Of a stretch of 64,000 nt of DNA, positions 23,704 through 36,396 are shown piece by piece. The DNA lies in NCBI GenBank assembly GCA_033980235.1, contig CM067059.1:24226111-24290110 (forward strand), in the 5' to 3' direction. Position 1 is the stretch's first letter, and the number at the start of each line of letters is the position of its first letter. The notes below the pieces were generated by a model, which saw only the letters and a program-made list of their open reading frames with translations, had not been told where the DNA came from and searched no databases. The translations under genes were made by a program, and so were the position numbers. Origin of the DNA: Diadema setosum (Eukaryota > Echinodermata > Echinoidea > Diadematoida > Diadematidae).

Positions 23704-24390
23704 AGTTGGAAACTGCTATAATCAATCCCCCCCCCCCAAAAAAAAAAAGAAAAAAAAAGAAAAAAAAAAGAAGAAGAAAGACTAGCAATGAATGCACATG
23801 TCTTTTCACAACTGTTCACTTGAGTTCGTATCAAGCACCGTAAATATTTGTAGCCTTGTCATGAAATGGACAAATGCAAAATTTTACTACTTCTCATGTC
23901 AGGGTTGATTTATGTAGATTGCTGTGGAGAAGAACATACTCAAAAGCACCGAGTGAATTGACCCAATGTTGTAAGCTCCCTCTGTAAAATTCAGCACTCA
24001 TAAGCTCCCTCTGTAAAATTCAGCACTCACTTTGTCTTTGTTGCTAAGATACTGGGAACATTATTTCATGTTTCTAGCATCAGAACATGAAATGTCTGTA
24101 ATTGTGTGTAATTAATTTGATTGATGTCTGTACATGTCATACAATGTTTGGATAAAACTCATGTTAGTTTTATACTAAATCTTCCATTTTATGAAATATG
24201 AAAATATGCATCATTACAAGTGAAGGGATGAATGCATTGTCAAATTTGTATTGGCATTCATATTTCTTGATGGAACCACAATGAACAGAAAGGTGACTTG
24301 CTGGCTGAAATTCTTGTATGTTCATAGTAAAAATGATCGCCATTATAGTATGCTACACATCATGAAATAAATTTTTGGACTGCTACATGT

Positions 24391-27300
24391 AGCTTGGCTT
24401 AGCAAAAGGAAGTGTTCCTGGCACTTTTTTGTAATATATCAAGTATTAAAGAGTATGCTACATCTTGAAAGTTTGTTTTCTTTTATATGGTAGATCAAGG
24501 CATTCAAGTTTTAAAATCTTTAAAGTTTGTGTGTCTCTTTTAATTTGCAACCCTGAAAATTAGATTCCTTTCATAAGCTTGTGTATTGTAGAGATACATT
24601 ACACAGTTATTCAGACCTTGTCCTTTCTCCAGAATAATAAAACTGGAAACTTCTTTATGATGAAGGGGGAAATAATACTCGAGATTTCCAGTGAATTTAG
24701 TTGGACCCTGAAAAAAAAAATCCAACCGTTATTCTTGGTACAAAAAGAAAGGGTATTCTCAAGTGACATGGGACTACATGTAAGTTTTCAGTTCTTTAAA
24801 AAAAAAGACAAAACAAAACGAAATAAAAAACCTGAGGTGTATAACCATAAGATTTCATACAAGATAACGTGAGAAATTATTCTTGAATTATGCAAACTTT
24901 TGTGCCGTGTGCAAAAGGGATATCTGACCATGAAGAAGTGAGGTTGATTTTTTTTTAGTGATCATATGTAGAATCGTAGCTGATGGAAAACCTTGCCACC
25001 AATTCGTGCTTTGTCTAGTGAAGCATTAGTTGCTGTCCTCATTACTTGTGCATTCTTCAATATTCTTCTCAGGAACTTTGGCAGATTTGGCACGAGATGA
25101 ATGAGAATGAGCAAGATTTGGTGCTTTGCCCCTCCCTAGAAGATGTTCTGAAAATTCACAAGGGGCTTATATCCATAGTCAGTGCTCTTGTTCTTGCACT
25201 CGCATTATTTTCCTCTACCGTGAAAGTGGAAATTTTTGTGCGACCAGAAACCAGCACAAAAATACAAGCAAGCAAATATATTTGCTTGTTTTTATGTTCC
25301 AGTAATCAATATCTTGATTCCACAGAATTAAAAGCATGGCTGAGCACGAAATATTACTCAAGCAAAAAATATCCACTTTCACAGTAACCCGAATTTTTGG
25401 ATGTGTTTCCCATTAGTACCACTTGTCAAAGATACTCTGAATGCATATTTCTGTGAGAAGATCTTTAAACAAATAATTTCAATTGTGAAAGACGATTTTC
25501 CAGTACATGTGAATCGATGAAAGGTCAATCCTGTGGTCATGTGATATGCTAAATTGTGTTTTCAGCCAAGATACTCCGAGAACCAGCTCTTGTGGTGCAC
25601 TCTTGCAATGACTAATATTTGCAGTTTCAGAGTTGGCGTGTGAAACTGATAATGCTTCATTTACATCTGCCCTGGGCCCTGTGTGAAAAATTTGCTCAAG
25701 ATGATTCTGCTATTTATATATTTTGTTCGGATGTAGTCTTCAAGTACACTTGGGCAAAAGAAAAAAACATTGTTGCATTGGAATAACCTGCTCGACCCTA
25801 CGTTTTTTAGGGGACTTTTGCTATGAATACCGTGTATGATTGTGCTGCCTTTGCAGTCAAACTTGCAGTGAAGACAACCTGGAAGTGTTGTGAGTTTCCT
25901 GCTGTAGAATATGTGCTTTGAGCGGTTTTGGTGAGATTTTAACCTTTTTTTCATGAGCACACCCGATGCCACTTGTTTTGGCAATATCCACACCCATATT
26001 GCCATGTACAATGTATCTCACTCAGTGAAATGCATTGTGCATGCATGCTCTGCTATCCCCCCCCCCCCCAAAAAAAAAAAATAAACCCAAACAAAACAAA
26101 AACAAAAACAAAAACACCAACAAACAAACAAACAAACAAACAAACAAACAAACAAACAAACAAACAAACAAACAAACAAACAAACCAAAAACAAAACCTT
26201 ATTTTCCAGTGGTCTGTTGCTCCAATACAACAATTTTTTGTTGCCTTCCTGGAAAAAACAACAAGTAAATGTGCAAATTAACTCTTCGTTCAAGCTAATG
26301 TTAATCAGTAAAGTGTACAAATCAAACCAACTGATCTGTGAAAGAGTCATTAGAATGTAAACAGAAATAAAAGTGTCATGAAATGTATGAAAAGACTTGC
26401 TCATTTTCTCCCACATCACTGACATTAGCCACAGCCAGGTATAAATGAATTTGATGAGGTTGACGCTCTCATGACTTCACAACTCTTCTCTAGAATTCGC
26501 TCTTTTCCCCCCTATTTTTGTTGGAAGGACAAGAAATGGTATCCCTCAAATCAGATTGTTCTACTAGAGTTGTAAGATTTTTAGCAATATTTTTTTTGTT
26601 TTGTTTAGGGAGGTGGCATTGTAGTTCGTGGTCCTTTTGTTTGCAATACTATTGGAGAATTTTGAGGTTATGACATCATCGTGTCTCATTTGCATACGCA
26701 ATTGTGACTGATATAACTTTCGCGAAATTAACATTAAACTCCAAAATCCAATGTCTTTCTCGGTTTTTACCCCATTCTAATGAAACTTTTGTTTTCTGTG
26801 TTTGACTTTTCTCGTCATATCAAAGTGTCCTTGAATTTCAGAGTGCAGTTTTCCCCTGTAATAAGCCAGGCTTTGGGAAAGTGAAGCGATTCGAGTATTA
26901 TGAAGGGGAAAACAACACAAGCAAATTAACTTCACTATGCTTCCTACCCTCCCCCCCATCAACAAACAAAATGCAGCAAAATCAGCTAATCAGCTTGGAT
27001 GGTGAAAAAAAAAATATTTCAACAAAGGAATACGTCTTCTCCATTTATTACCTGGCAGTCATCATTCTCCCAACATCAATAAGCTGATGCTGTTTCTCAT
27101 AAGTTGTTAGTGATTGTAGGGTTTAAATGCGCAATATATCGCTACATGATGCACTGTTAATTTTACTTGTTGTCTCAAACCCGTATCCAAAATATTGTTA
27201 CAAATGAGTCCACTATCAAAACATTTTTTAGATATATCCTATAGTCCTTAGAATTATAGTTGGCAATATGAAGCAGAAATGTTATTTCTCGTCATCTTAA

Positions 27301-27827
27301 CCCGTTCTTTACGGGAACCTGGTGGTCTGCGTATTAAGTCCATGGGGATTTCAGAATTCAGTATGGAATGGGTTAATGATATGAAATATCTTGTATATTT
27401 CCACAAAGTTCTTCATTCCATAACCTGTTTTCTAGTGTAATATGCCAGTACTTTAAACATGTTCATTTCTGAAATGGAGTATGAAATGTTATTGAAAATA
27501 TTACGGTAAGGTGGCTATTTACCATATTTTTTTCTCATTTGAGGCTTGTACAGTTTTTATCAAAATATTTATCAGGACTTGTAAATACATATATTGAACG
27601 GATGATCATTAAAAAAAAAAATAGTGTAGAGAAATGTTTGTATCATGTACTATTGATGATTGTGTTATGTTCTAATACTTGTCTTTGCTAGGAAGTTTTT
27701 ATGAAATAATGGTAGAAATTCAGTTTAAATTCAGTCCACGGATTTTGCAGTTTTTTTCTGAACATTTACTGGGCAAGGTACATGTATGTTTTGAATACAT
27801 CAGCCTTATAATCCATGGGGTTAATTT
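24391..27827. other. Intergenic DNA, mostly featureless
   Basis: No exon with splice signals or recognisable protein was found. A C13/A12 junction at 26057-26081 runs into an (AAAC)n microsatellite at about 26119-26184. A short TTAACCCGTTC...GGAATGGGTTAA inverted repeat is at 27297-27376. The ORFs here look random. Confidence 0.45.
26119..26184. repeat. (AAAC)n microsatellite
   Basis: About 16 tandem CAAA units follow a C-tract/A-tract junction. The lysine/asparagine/glutamine-rich open frames across it are artefacts of the repeat. Confidence 0.95.
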
Positions 27828-28599
27828 AAAGGGAACACGAACCCAAAGAGCAATGTGGATTGAGTAAAAGCATTAACATTAGTAGAACACATCAGTGAAA
27901 GTTTGAGGAAAATCGGACAATCGGTGCAAAAGTTATGAATTTTTAAAGTTTTGTTGTTGGAACCGCTGGATGAGGAGACTTCTAGAGGTTATGACGTATG
28001 AATGGACGACAATATAAAAAGAAAGTGAAAAGGAATTCCACAAAAATTCACTTTTCTAGCAAAATGAAAGAGTACTTGACTAACCGCTTTCAGAAAGCAG
28101 GGGGAATAAGTGCTACCCCTAACACATGTCAGTATCAAGTTGATGGAATGTGTAATTTGCATGAAAAATTAATTTTTATTGAATTCCCTTTATATTTTGT
28201 TTACTGTAAAACAAGGAATGTTCACGTGCATTTTGATTTCGTGAATTTCGCAAGCACAAAGATTCACGAAATTCAAATGCACGCGAAAGTTCTTGTCTAC
28301 ACTATTTGCATTGAATGCCAGTGGCAGTTTGCGAAAATTTCATGCCGCAAAAAAGGGTGTCGGTTCCAATTCGCGAAAAATTCATGCCGCGAATATATCA
28401 TGTTTTACAGTATATTGTAGTCCACTCATACGTCATAACCTCTAGTAGTCTCCTTACCCAGCAGTTCCAACACCAAAACTTTAAAAATTTATAACTTTTG
28501 CATCGATAGCCCGATTTTCCTCAAACTTTCACTGATGTGTTCTACTAATGTTACTGCTTTCACTCAATCCACGTTGCTCTTTGGGTTTGCGTTCCCTTC
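27828..28599. mobile_element. Fold-back element with 180-bp inverted arms, containing a nested element
   Basis: The left arm (27828-28007) begins AAGGGAACACGAACCCAAAG. It is the inverse of the right arm (28420-28599), which ends CTCTTTGGGTTTGCGTTCCC. Correspondence runs the full length of the arms, including the AGTTTGAGGAAAATCGG and TATGACGTATGAATGGAC blocks. The loop holds a complete TTCGCG-type element at 28201-28414. Confidence 0.85.
28201..28414 (+). mobile_element. TTCGCG-type element, family C, copy 2 (nested)
   Basis: It is bounded by inverted TTTACTGTAAAAC and GTTTTACAGTATA. Internal inverted CGTGAATTTCGC and GATTCACGAAATTC lie around the centre, with GAAAATTTCATGCCGC repeated in the right half. 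CpG content is high, which suggests it is younger than the family C copies at 3189 and 54992. It lies in the loop of a larger fold-back. Confidence 0.8.
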
Positions 28600-30190
28600 A
28601 AGCCACCTAGGTGATTTTGGGATCAGCGAGTTGAGTTTTGGTTTGAGTTGTGCCATGAGGGTTTCAGAGAAGTATAATACTCTGTCCAGAAAAGAGTATA
28701 CAGTACATTTTTTTGTGTGTTCTTCCTGCAGTAATATGTGACAGGGTATTGAAGAGATTGTTCATGGTTAAAAATGAGATATAGCTGTACTTGCATTACA
28801 TTATTACTATGGGACTGGAAAATTGCACATTTAAAGTGCATAGGACAGAATTAAACTAATATGAATATATGCTGTCTGGAAGCTGCACACCTAAAAAAGA
28901 AAAACAGACAAAAAAGAAATAAATAATTCAGTCTCTGTGTAGGTCATATATATTATGTCTTTCTGAATTTTGAATACCTGTGTTTATCATCTGTAACCAC
29001 TTACAATGTATGTTTCAACACACACATACATGTAACAAATAATTGATGGGTGTGATGAATATTGGACAAAATCACGATAGAAAGTTTGTCCCGTGAGGAT
29101 ATTTTCAGCCTACTGTCAAATTCTGGTTTGATTTTTTGTTTGTTTAGGTGATAAACATATACACGTGTATGATGTCACTGTAGAATTCTTAGCTTCATTG
29201 GACCAAATCATTTGGTGTGTTTTCTTTGTTAATTTAATAGCCATATCATCTTTGTGTTGTTTCTATATGCTTTTGAAAAACTAATAACCCAATTCTTTCA
29301 TTTCTCGCAAGCAACATTTCCCATACTAAGTGGTTTTTATGGTGATGTAAATTTTCATGGCCACACATTTTAGGAATACTCATTGTCATTTTTTCTCATC
29401 GCAAATAACTTGTTTCAGCATTAATTTTGTGTTTGAGCCACTTTCAAGTGGGGTGTTCATTCTGTCTGCGTGTGTTATGATAAGAAATACTGAATATTAA
29501 GGTGAGACTAATTGGGTTTTCTTTCTCTACTTGAAAAATGTTAGAAAAATGCTGCCTGAGGAATTATTGGATTTTATCCCCTAAATGCAATGAGTGCTGT
29601 GGCAGCATCACAGTCGTGACTAATGATCCGTAAACTGAATTAAAGCACTATGATGGCAAGGGATTGAATTAAAATGCATGGAAAAACTTTTTATGTAACA
29701 GTGAAATTTTGTAATCTCTTTATTTATTCATTTTTTTTTCTGCTGAGGCATGTTTTCTTTCTTCTCTTTTTTTAATGTAGATGACAGGACTTCCATTGAA
29801 TAGAACTGGTCAAAATGTTTCATATCTTGAGTTTAAAAGCTTGTGTTGAATGCATGTATGATAGGCTTGGATCTACAATAAACAACCTGTACATTACTGT
29901 ATAGCTTCATTTTAGTGAAAATAAAAATTACCATTCATTTCTTAAAATGTGTTGACTCCGATGGGAAATTTTTCATGTTTGCTGTTTGGAATGTAATCAA
30001 AGTTTGACAGTGATGTGAAGTGAAAGAGAGAGAGAGAGAAAAAAAAAAAACCAACTGATGTTATTGTGAGATTATGTAGCAACAGAAAAGTTCTCTACAA
30101 ATCAGAAATTCTTTGTGGACTTATCATCAGCTGAAGTTCATAGCACATAATTACAATCACTCAAGCTTACACTAAAAGCAATGAATTTGT
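28600..30190. other. Intergenic DNA without recognised features
   Basis: No ORF here has splice signals or recognisable content. AATAAA sequences occur (for example 29877-29882), but no gene can be tied to them. Confidence 0.45.
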
Positions 30191-30194
30191 AAAG

Positions 30195-30610
30195 TGGAAT
30201 TCTCATTGGCTTGAAGACTGGGTGGAGACTTGGTGGCGACTTGATTCTCACTGGAGACGTCTCCGCAATGTTTCCCAGAGACTAGCCTGGTCTCCAGGGA
30301 GTCAGAAGAAAAGCAAACACGTTCCGGTCTCCAGCAGGTCTTGGAGATGTCGCCGGGACCTCTCCTTAATAGTCGGAGCCATGTGGTAGCAACAAATTTT
30401 GTCTGCGACATCTCAGAGACTTTTCTGCAACTTTGCAGAGACCCATGGCAATGTACTGGCCAAGATGTAGAAACGTTGCAGCTTGACTTCGGGGCAAATG
30501 AGTTGTCACTTTGTTTGGAGATGTCTCGGAAGTCGCCTCTTTGGTGACTACCTCAGCATGAACCATTTTTGGTCTTTCGAGTCACAGGCATTGCGGTAAC
30601 ATCTCCTCTG
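30195..30610. repeat. GGAGAC/GTCTCC-rich repeat
   Basis: The motifs GGAGAC, GAGACTT, GTCTCC and TCTCAGAGAC recur in both orientations over about 400 bp of GC-richer DNA, giving many small self-complementary blocks. It looks like a structured dispersed repeat. Open frames on both strands are not coding-like. Boundaries are uncertain. Confidence 0.45.
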
Positions 30611-31177
30611 TTGACATAGGTCCTTTCTTATACAAGGAATTAACACACAATGTATATGTACCTCTCAATCATGAACACAGAACACAGAAGAAACAAGCCA
30701 ACTAAGACTTTCCATACAGTTCTCATGTTATAATATAAATTCAGAAAATGTACAAAATTTCTCACAAAAATAAATATACACAGAAAATACCACACAAATG
30801 AAAAAACAAAGTAGCCATTCAATATTCATACATTTACATGTAAAATGGAACAACAGTCCCAAAAACAATTTACATCATTACATTTTCATTACTTGCCATG
30901 TCTTATCACACAGACACAGTTGTATCAAATCTCTGAATTATGGAAGCTTGTCTACTCTGACACGATAAAGTAAAAAATTAGAAGGCAGAAAAGCAATTTC
31001 TGCTTCTCACTTTCTATTTGTGTGTGTGTGTGTGTTGAATACACTTGCAGATAGGGAATGTTGCTAGAATAACATGACAAAATGTTCATATTTTCCATTT
31101 TATTCCCATCTTCAAAATGTTATCCTCTCGAGTGAGAGAGGCTGTTATGGCTTTAGTGGATAAGACTACAGATTCTT

Positions 31178-31442
31178 AACCCTTACGGCGCTTCATTTGC
31201 CGATTGGCAATCACGCTGAAGTGCATTCTTCACAGATTGGCACAGACGTCCGGAAACCAACTGTCAATAAACAGAGATTAACTAAATCCTCTAATCCCTA
31301 TACTTTTACCAGGACCTTCCTGTTGGACATTGCTATACCTGAGTGGGCTTGTTAAAATTACAACTACGTCCAGTTTGGAAGGAGTACTACTAGGCTGATG
31401 AAAAATATGGCAAGTTATGTGCCTGGACTCGAAATGGGTTAA
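31178..31442 (+). repeat. Dispersed ~300-bp repeat, copy 2
   Basis: It runs from TTAACCCTTACGGCG to GAAATGGGTTAA and shares the phrase order described for 6545-6862, without the CAAAAC expansion. Confidence 0.55.
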
Positions 31443-33299
31443 GTAAGAAATTCAAAGAAAATTACAACTTTGCACAAATTATATGCTGTGTTTACGCTAG
31501 AATCTTGGAAATGACAAAATGTAAGACTTGCTCATTCCACAACAGGGATTGCAACAAGAGCATAGGGCAAATTCATACCATGTCTGCAATATTAGAGAAA
31601 GCACTTTGGATGAATTCAGGAAAATTCAGCAAAGTTTTCACTGACATAAGAAAATGGACCAATCTAACAGCAGCAGTGCATTCACTGCTGCTGAAGAAGA
31701 TGTAAAATTACTCAAATTACAAGTGTAGGCTAATTGTGATATTCTTCAAAAGCAAAGGTGGAACAGAATGCTATTATTCCAGTGCCCAGCTAATGCTGCG
31801 TTTACACCATGTTCCCAGCGGCCACGTCAGCCCCGTTTAGTGCATCATGAGTAGACGAGACATCTCCTTTTTTCCCCCTTTCCATTCTAGTCTTGTTCAC
31901 TCCAGTCCTCACGCCTGTGAATAACTATCAGATGCTGTTCTCACAGCGCCTGGTCAGGCTAGACTATCGATATTTTCCAACGCAATGAGAGGAAATGAGC
32001 GGTCATAAATGACCAATATTCAAATACTACACGTCAAGTATATTGCACCAAACTAACTAATCGTGTTTGTTTGTTTTTTTTATGATAAACACCCCCGCAC
32101 AATGCAACACATGCATGACTTGAAAAACAAAACAAAACAACAGGAAGTGAGACCCTTGCTAGCTCTATCAATTTTTCTGCGTTCGAAACGTCCCCAGTGA
32201 TTTAAAGACAAATTGACCACACTTAAAACGCGATTTGTAAAGATGTGGATACGGATTCGCCACCCGTTTCTGTTACGTGTACACAAGGGGCATGGCGTGT
32301 TGATGCCGTTGGGTAATGCGTGCACCATACACACGTACACCACTAGTCTTCAGTGCATGTAATTATGTTATCCGCCAACTAAACAAACCTGAGCGAAACG
32401 GATTGTGTATGTCAGCTCCAAACACTGAGTTCCGAGGAAGGTGCTCGGGAAATTTGACTCTCTTAGTGAGCCAATCAGAAGGAGCTGTGGTTGCTAGAGG
32501 CGGGGCTTAATCTCGATTGGCACCATCGTATGGATGGGTGATTCTCACCTCGCATCGCCGCTCGGACATTGTCTTTGAGAAAGAGGTGAATCTTCAAAGC
32601 CCGTTTTCTCGTAATTTTGTCAGGCTAACAACTTAAAACGTGCATTATATTTTGTTTTATATGCCTGCTTACGGTGCCGCAGAATACAAGTGTTTTATAT
32701 CAATGCAAAGCTTAGGAAATGGGCAATGTGATTCAATGAAAAAGTGAATTTTCAAAATTCCCCTCTTTTGCCTGAAACCATTGTCGCCAGTCACAAATGT
32801 GTAACTTTGTATAACCACTCTTCCCTCCAAGTTTGATCGAAATTGAAGTCCTCAGTAGAGAGTTATTTAAGTTTTTGTAGCATCACGGACGGATGACGGA
32901 CAGATGGACGACGGACGCCACAGGTGATCCCTTAGTCTCCCCATACCTCCGGTGGGCTCAACAAAAAATGGGATAAAAAGAGCAGCACCCTCTCATATGA
33001 ATTAGGGATTTAGTATCTGTTCAATACAAATGTCTGCAATCATTTTGGGGCTTCTAAATTAGTAGAACCCCCCCCCACACAAATTTACGGGTTTCTCTCT
33101 ACAAACTGTAAGAAATGCTTCCTTAATCTGTGCTTGCAAATCTTAAACATAATTAAAAAGACTTTAAATAGAAATATTACTCCAACAAAAAGAAACTACA
33201 AATCACAAATCAATTATCTCTGGCTTAGCACTTATTTTCAGGTTCACTTCCAAATTGACACTTACCACTTTTTTGTGGGGGAGGGGGGGATTTTGTAAT
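31443..33299. other. Intergenic DNA with degenerate repeats
   Basis: No supported exon. At 32430-32520 the phrases GAGCCAATCAGAAGGAGCTG and GGTTGCTAGAGGCGGGG resemble, in inverse orientation, part of the TIR element at 34775-35461. At 32880-32930 a CGGACGGATGACGGACAGATGG run is followed by 'CACAGGTGATCCCTTAGTC', a second repeat type. Boundaries cannot be drawn. Confidence 0.35.
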
Positions 33300-33599
33300 G
33301 CAAAGTGACACATACCGTTAGTGCACCAGTTTTCAACAGGACCCAGATTGCAACACCCAGCAGATAATTCTTATAAAATTTTATACTCAATACAAACGTC
33401 TGACTTTAGCAATGAACCAAGTTTATATCAATCACATTTCTAGTCTTATATAAACACCGTTTGTCACTTGTCATCATAATCCGACGGTAGAATTTTTAGG
33501 AGAAAAGCAACACAGTGTCGGCAGAAATGTTAATGTCAGCCATTTTTAGGGGTTCAAAACAATATGACGCATTTTGTATACATCGCCGTAAAATTAAAT

Positions 33600-33968
33600 T
33601 CACCCGTGCCGGTTATCTTGCTTTAGTATCAGTTTGTTTGCCAAATCTTGATGTTTGATTTCATAATCGTCTTTAGTAACTTCATGGCTGAATTCGTGAT
33701 AAATGAACTTGTAGAAAGAGTTGGCTTTGAGAATGCGGCACCAGATTTCGACATTCCCATAATAAGACACGTTATAGAGGAAACAACAAGTTCTTGCGCC
33801 AGTATGATTGCTAGTTTGCGTCCACAGTGCAGTGTACGCGTACTGTACGCGCCATGTGATTTCTGTGTGATGGGCGCTGTGATTGTGTCGAAAAATGATG
33901 CTGGGTGTCGAAATCTGATGCCAGCGACGGCGTGACGGAAATCGCTTAAAAATTGAACGCGAGTGCAT
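33600..33968. other. Unclassified stretch open on both strands
   Basis: A 122-codon frame on the minus strand and a 95-codon frame on the plus strand (33648-33935) overlap. Both have protein-like composition (minus: YYGNVEIWCRILKANSFYKF; plus: NELVERVGFENAAPDFDIP). No splice sites, recognised domain or start context favours either. It could be a degenerate mobile-element gene, a pseudogene or chance. No function is assigned. Confidence 0.2.
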
Positions 33969-34530
33969 TCAAATGGGAATTCGTTTAAGCCATGTTATTA
34001 TTGGCCTTTGTAGCTCAACTTCATATCGAAATTCCGAGGTAAAACGGTGCAGTATTGATGGTAAACAAGGAAATGTGCTTAAGTGTCGAAAACCGGTACC
34101 CTTACTGTACATTATACACGTACCTCAAAATCTCACACATAATACAACAGTGAAAGGGAGCTACTAAAATGAGACTGGGTTTCCTTAGCAGCAAAGGTTT
34201 TCTGGTCTCCTGAACCTACTTGGGAGATGATTTGGTGTAAAAGGCCTACAGGATGTCAGATTTGCGGCAGCTTAGATTGAGTCGTAGGTATGCCTCTTCT
34301 GGTTAGGGTAAACAAAATACTTGCCAGCCAGTTCCAAAACCATCCAAATCTGCACAAATTGGGACAATTTTGGTTACAAGCCCAGCCATCAAAATGCTAG
34401 CATTAACAGGATCAATGTTCTTGTCAAAAATTGGCATGTTAATTACACTTATAACAAGTTTTACTTAATAATAAACTTGCCAAACAAGAATTGTTGCCCT
34501 GTGGGCAAGCAAACTTTACCAATTGCCTCT

Positions 34531-34756
34531 TAGTGGGGCAGATATGTAGCAAAAATTGGTCGAGATGCTCACATCAGGCGGAAAGTATGAAAATTTGCAT
34601 GTAGGGCCATATTGGAATTCAAAATGGCGGCCGACCCCGTGGTCAGATCTCTTGGATGCGGCAATTTTTGAAATCAGCACCCCAAAATACCCCTACATGC
34701 AAAATTTCATACTTTTCGCTGGATGTGATTATCTTTTTCACATATCTGCCCCACTT
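34531..34756. mobile_element. MITE with AGTGGGGCAGATATGT ends
   Basis: The first 16 bp AGTGGGGCAGATATGT are the exact inverse of the last 16 bp ACATATCTGCCCCACT. Further in, AAAGTATGAAAATTTGCATG and CATGCAAAATTTCATACTTTT also pair. The element is about 225 bp and has no ORF. Confidence 0.85.
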
Positions 34757-34774
34757 TCTTGTTTATAATTCCTC

Positions 34775-35461
34775 ATGTGACCTGCCACAACAAAAGGATT
34801 TTAAAGTCACTGACGGCTGAGCCGGGAAAATCGAGTTTGAAGTTAGATCATCAAAATCGGTCAAAACAATTGGATCTCTGTTTTTGGCATAATTTTGTAG
34901 TCTAATGTATCATCTATCATCTGCAAAAATTTTGAAGCTAAATGAAGGAAAGGCATTTTGAAGGAAAGGCAAGAAATTAGCATTTTTCTGGGCCATGATT
35001 TTCCGACTTTCAACAGAGCAGAAACGTGTCCGAAGATTTGGATTTAGTGCTGCAGATAGACTCCGCCCCTAGCAACTAGGGAGTGATCTTATTGGTCAGT
35101 GCGTGGCATCCTGGTTACTGATGGTCATGCGAAGACCGCTGGTGCTAAGCTTGAATGAACATCGCAGAGGTTGCTAGATGGAGCATAACGTCTATTGTCA
35201 AGAGGTAAAAATTGTCTTGCCTCTCCTTGATCATGTTAGCGTCAGAAGGAAAACTTTGAATGCAGTTGTCTGGAAACGCTGATTTCCTAAACCACTCAAC
35301 ATGCGCGAATAATAAAGTATCTATATCTCTTCAACGGAGTACTTTTATGAGTTATGTTATACATGAAATTAAAGAGGAAGAGTAAGGGAATAATGTCATG
35401 CCATCATCAGAAAATCGTCGTCCCCTAACTTTCAGATCCTTTTGTTGTAGCAGGTCACATA
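34775..35461. mobile_element. TIR element, 687 bp, ends ATGTGACCTGC
   Basis: The ends ATGTGACCTGCCACAACA (left, running on to AAAGGAT) and TGTTGTAGCAGGTCACAT (right) pair over about 25 bp with one mismatch. The interior is non-coding, with a GC-rich segment (CTCCGCCCCTAGCAACTAGG at about 35066). It starts about 20 bp after the MITE at 34531-34756. Its ends recall those of the 1.39-kb palindrome at 39147. Confidence 0.8.
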
Positions 35462-35980
35462 TAGATTTGTAATTCCTCATATAGATACCCCATGGCAAAG
35501 TTATTATGTTCCAGTCTTTTGTTAAAGCGTAGTGCTGGTTCCAAACAAGATATCCCTGCATAGGGCTTTACACAGTGAGTTGGAACTAAGAATAAGACCT
35601 TTACAAATATTCTCATAAGACCACTCACTCGATTATGCACATAATTACGAAATTTACAGCCTGTTGCGATGGTGTTACATACCACAAATGATGTTACACA
35701 GCTGCCAATGTGGAGGTACACTCTCGCCGTCTGTGCTACAATGATTACTCAGTATGTCACACAAAATCTAAATCCCTGATGTACAGTGTAAGCCCCCAAT
35801 GCAGCAAAAGAGCTGGATTGTAAGTAAAACCTGAAAATATCTGTGCGTGAAAGCTTCCTGGTACATCCAGAAGCTTGATTTTTCCCACAAAACCTTTCTG
35901 GCATTCTTCTTGAAGGAATTGATATCAGGAAGGCAGCCCTTTAAAATGTGGTATTGAAATAATAACAATCATACTGTCAT

Positions 35981-36214
35981 GCCGTATATTAAGCGAGTCT
36001 AATTTCATTTAAATTGGGACTTCCCGACAATTTTGCCAATGATTAAATTCCCTATCACAGAGTATAATGATGAACGGGAAAATATACATGAGCACATTGC
36101 ATTCATGTCAAATCAGAGTTAGCAATCATGCATACTGTTAAATTTGTGATTATCATGCAACTCTCAAAATTTGCAAAAATACAAACCTCACGAAACATAT
36201 GGCGTATACAGAAT
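35981..36214 (-). repeat. TTCGCG-type element, family A, copy 3 (inverted, old)
   Basis: On the minus strand it reads from a TATACGCCATATGTTTCG-like start to an AATTAGACTCGCTTAATATACGG end. Compared with 770-1022 the order is conserved but much diverged. It ends only 182 bp from the last exon of the minus-strand gene, in its likely 3' UTR. Confidence 0.55.
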
Positions 36215-36396
36215 ATATTTGTCTCTTGTGTGAAGTGATTACTTCTGGCTAAAGAGCAGTCTTAAACATGTCCAAGCCGCACACGTTAAGATGAGGTAGA
36301 GTGAAGTATTCCAGCCAAGAGGTACGATGTCCCTCATCAAGGGGCAGTGAAGAACTGGACTTGTTGGGAGAAATTCCTCTGTATGGTAGCTTGACA

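Larger units (their letters stand above)
22361..24390 (+). other. Probable 3' UTR and downstream DNA of the DNER-like gene
   Basis: AATAAA sequences on the sense strand occur at 23404-23409 and 24366-24371. The second is followed by T-rich DNA. The stretch is occupied by a MITE at 22707-22990, two TTCGCG-type elements (23118-23350, 23450-23703), a C11/A11 tract at 23727-23748 and a 31-bp direct duplication at about 23967-24028. The transcript end cannot be fixed from sequence. Confidence 0.4.

Noticed and set aside
26018..26425. 135-codon minus frame with VCLF repeats
   Set aside because: It is a translation of the (AAAC)n microsatellite.
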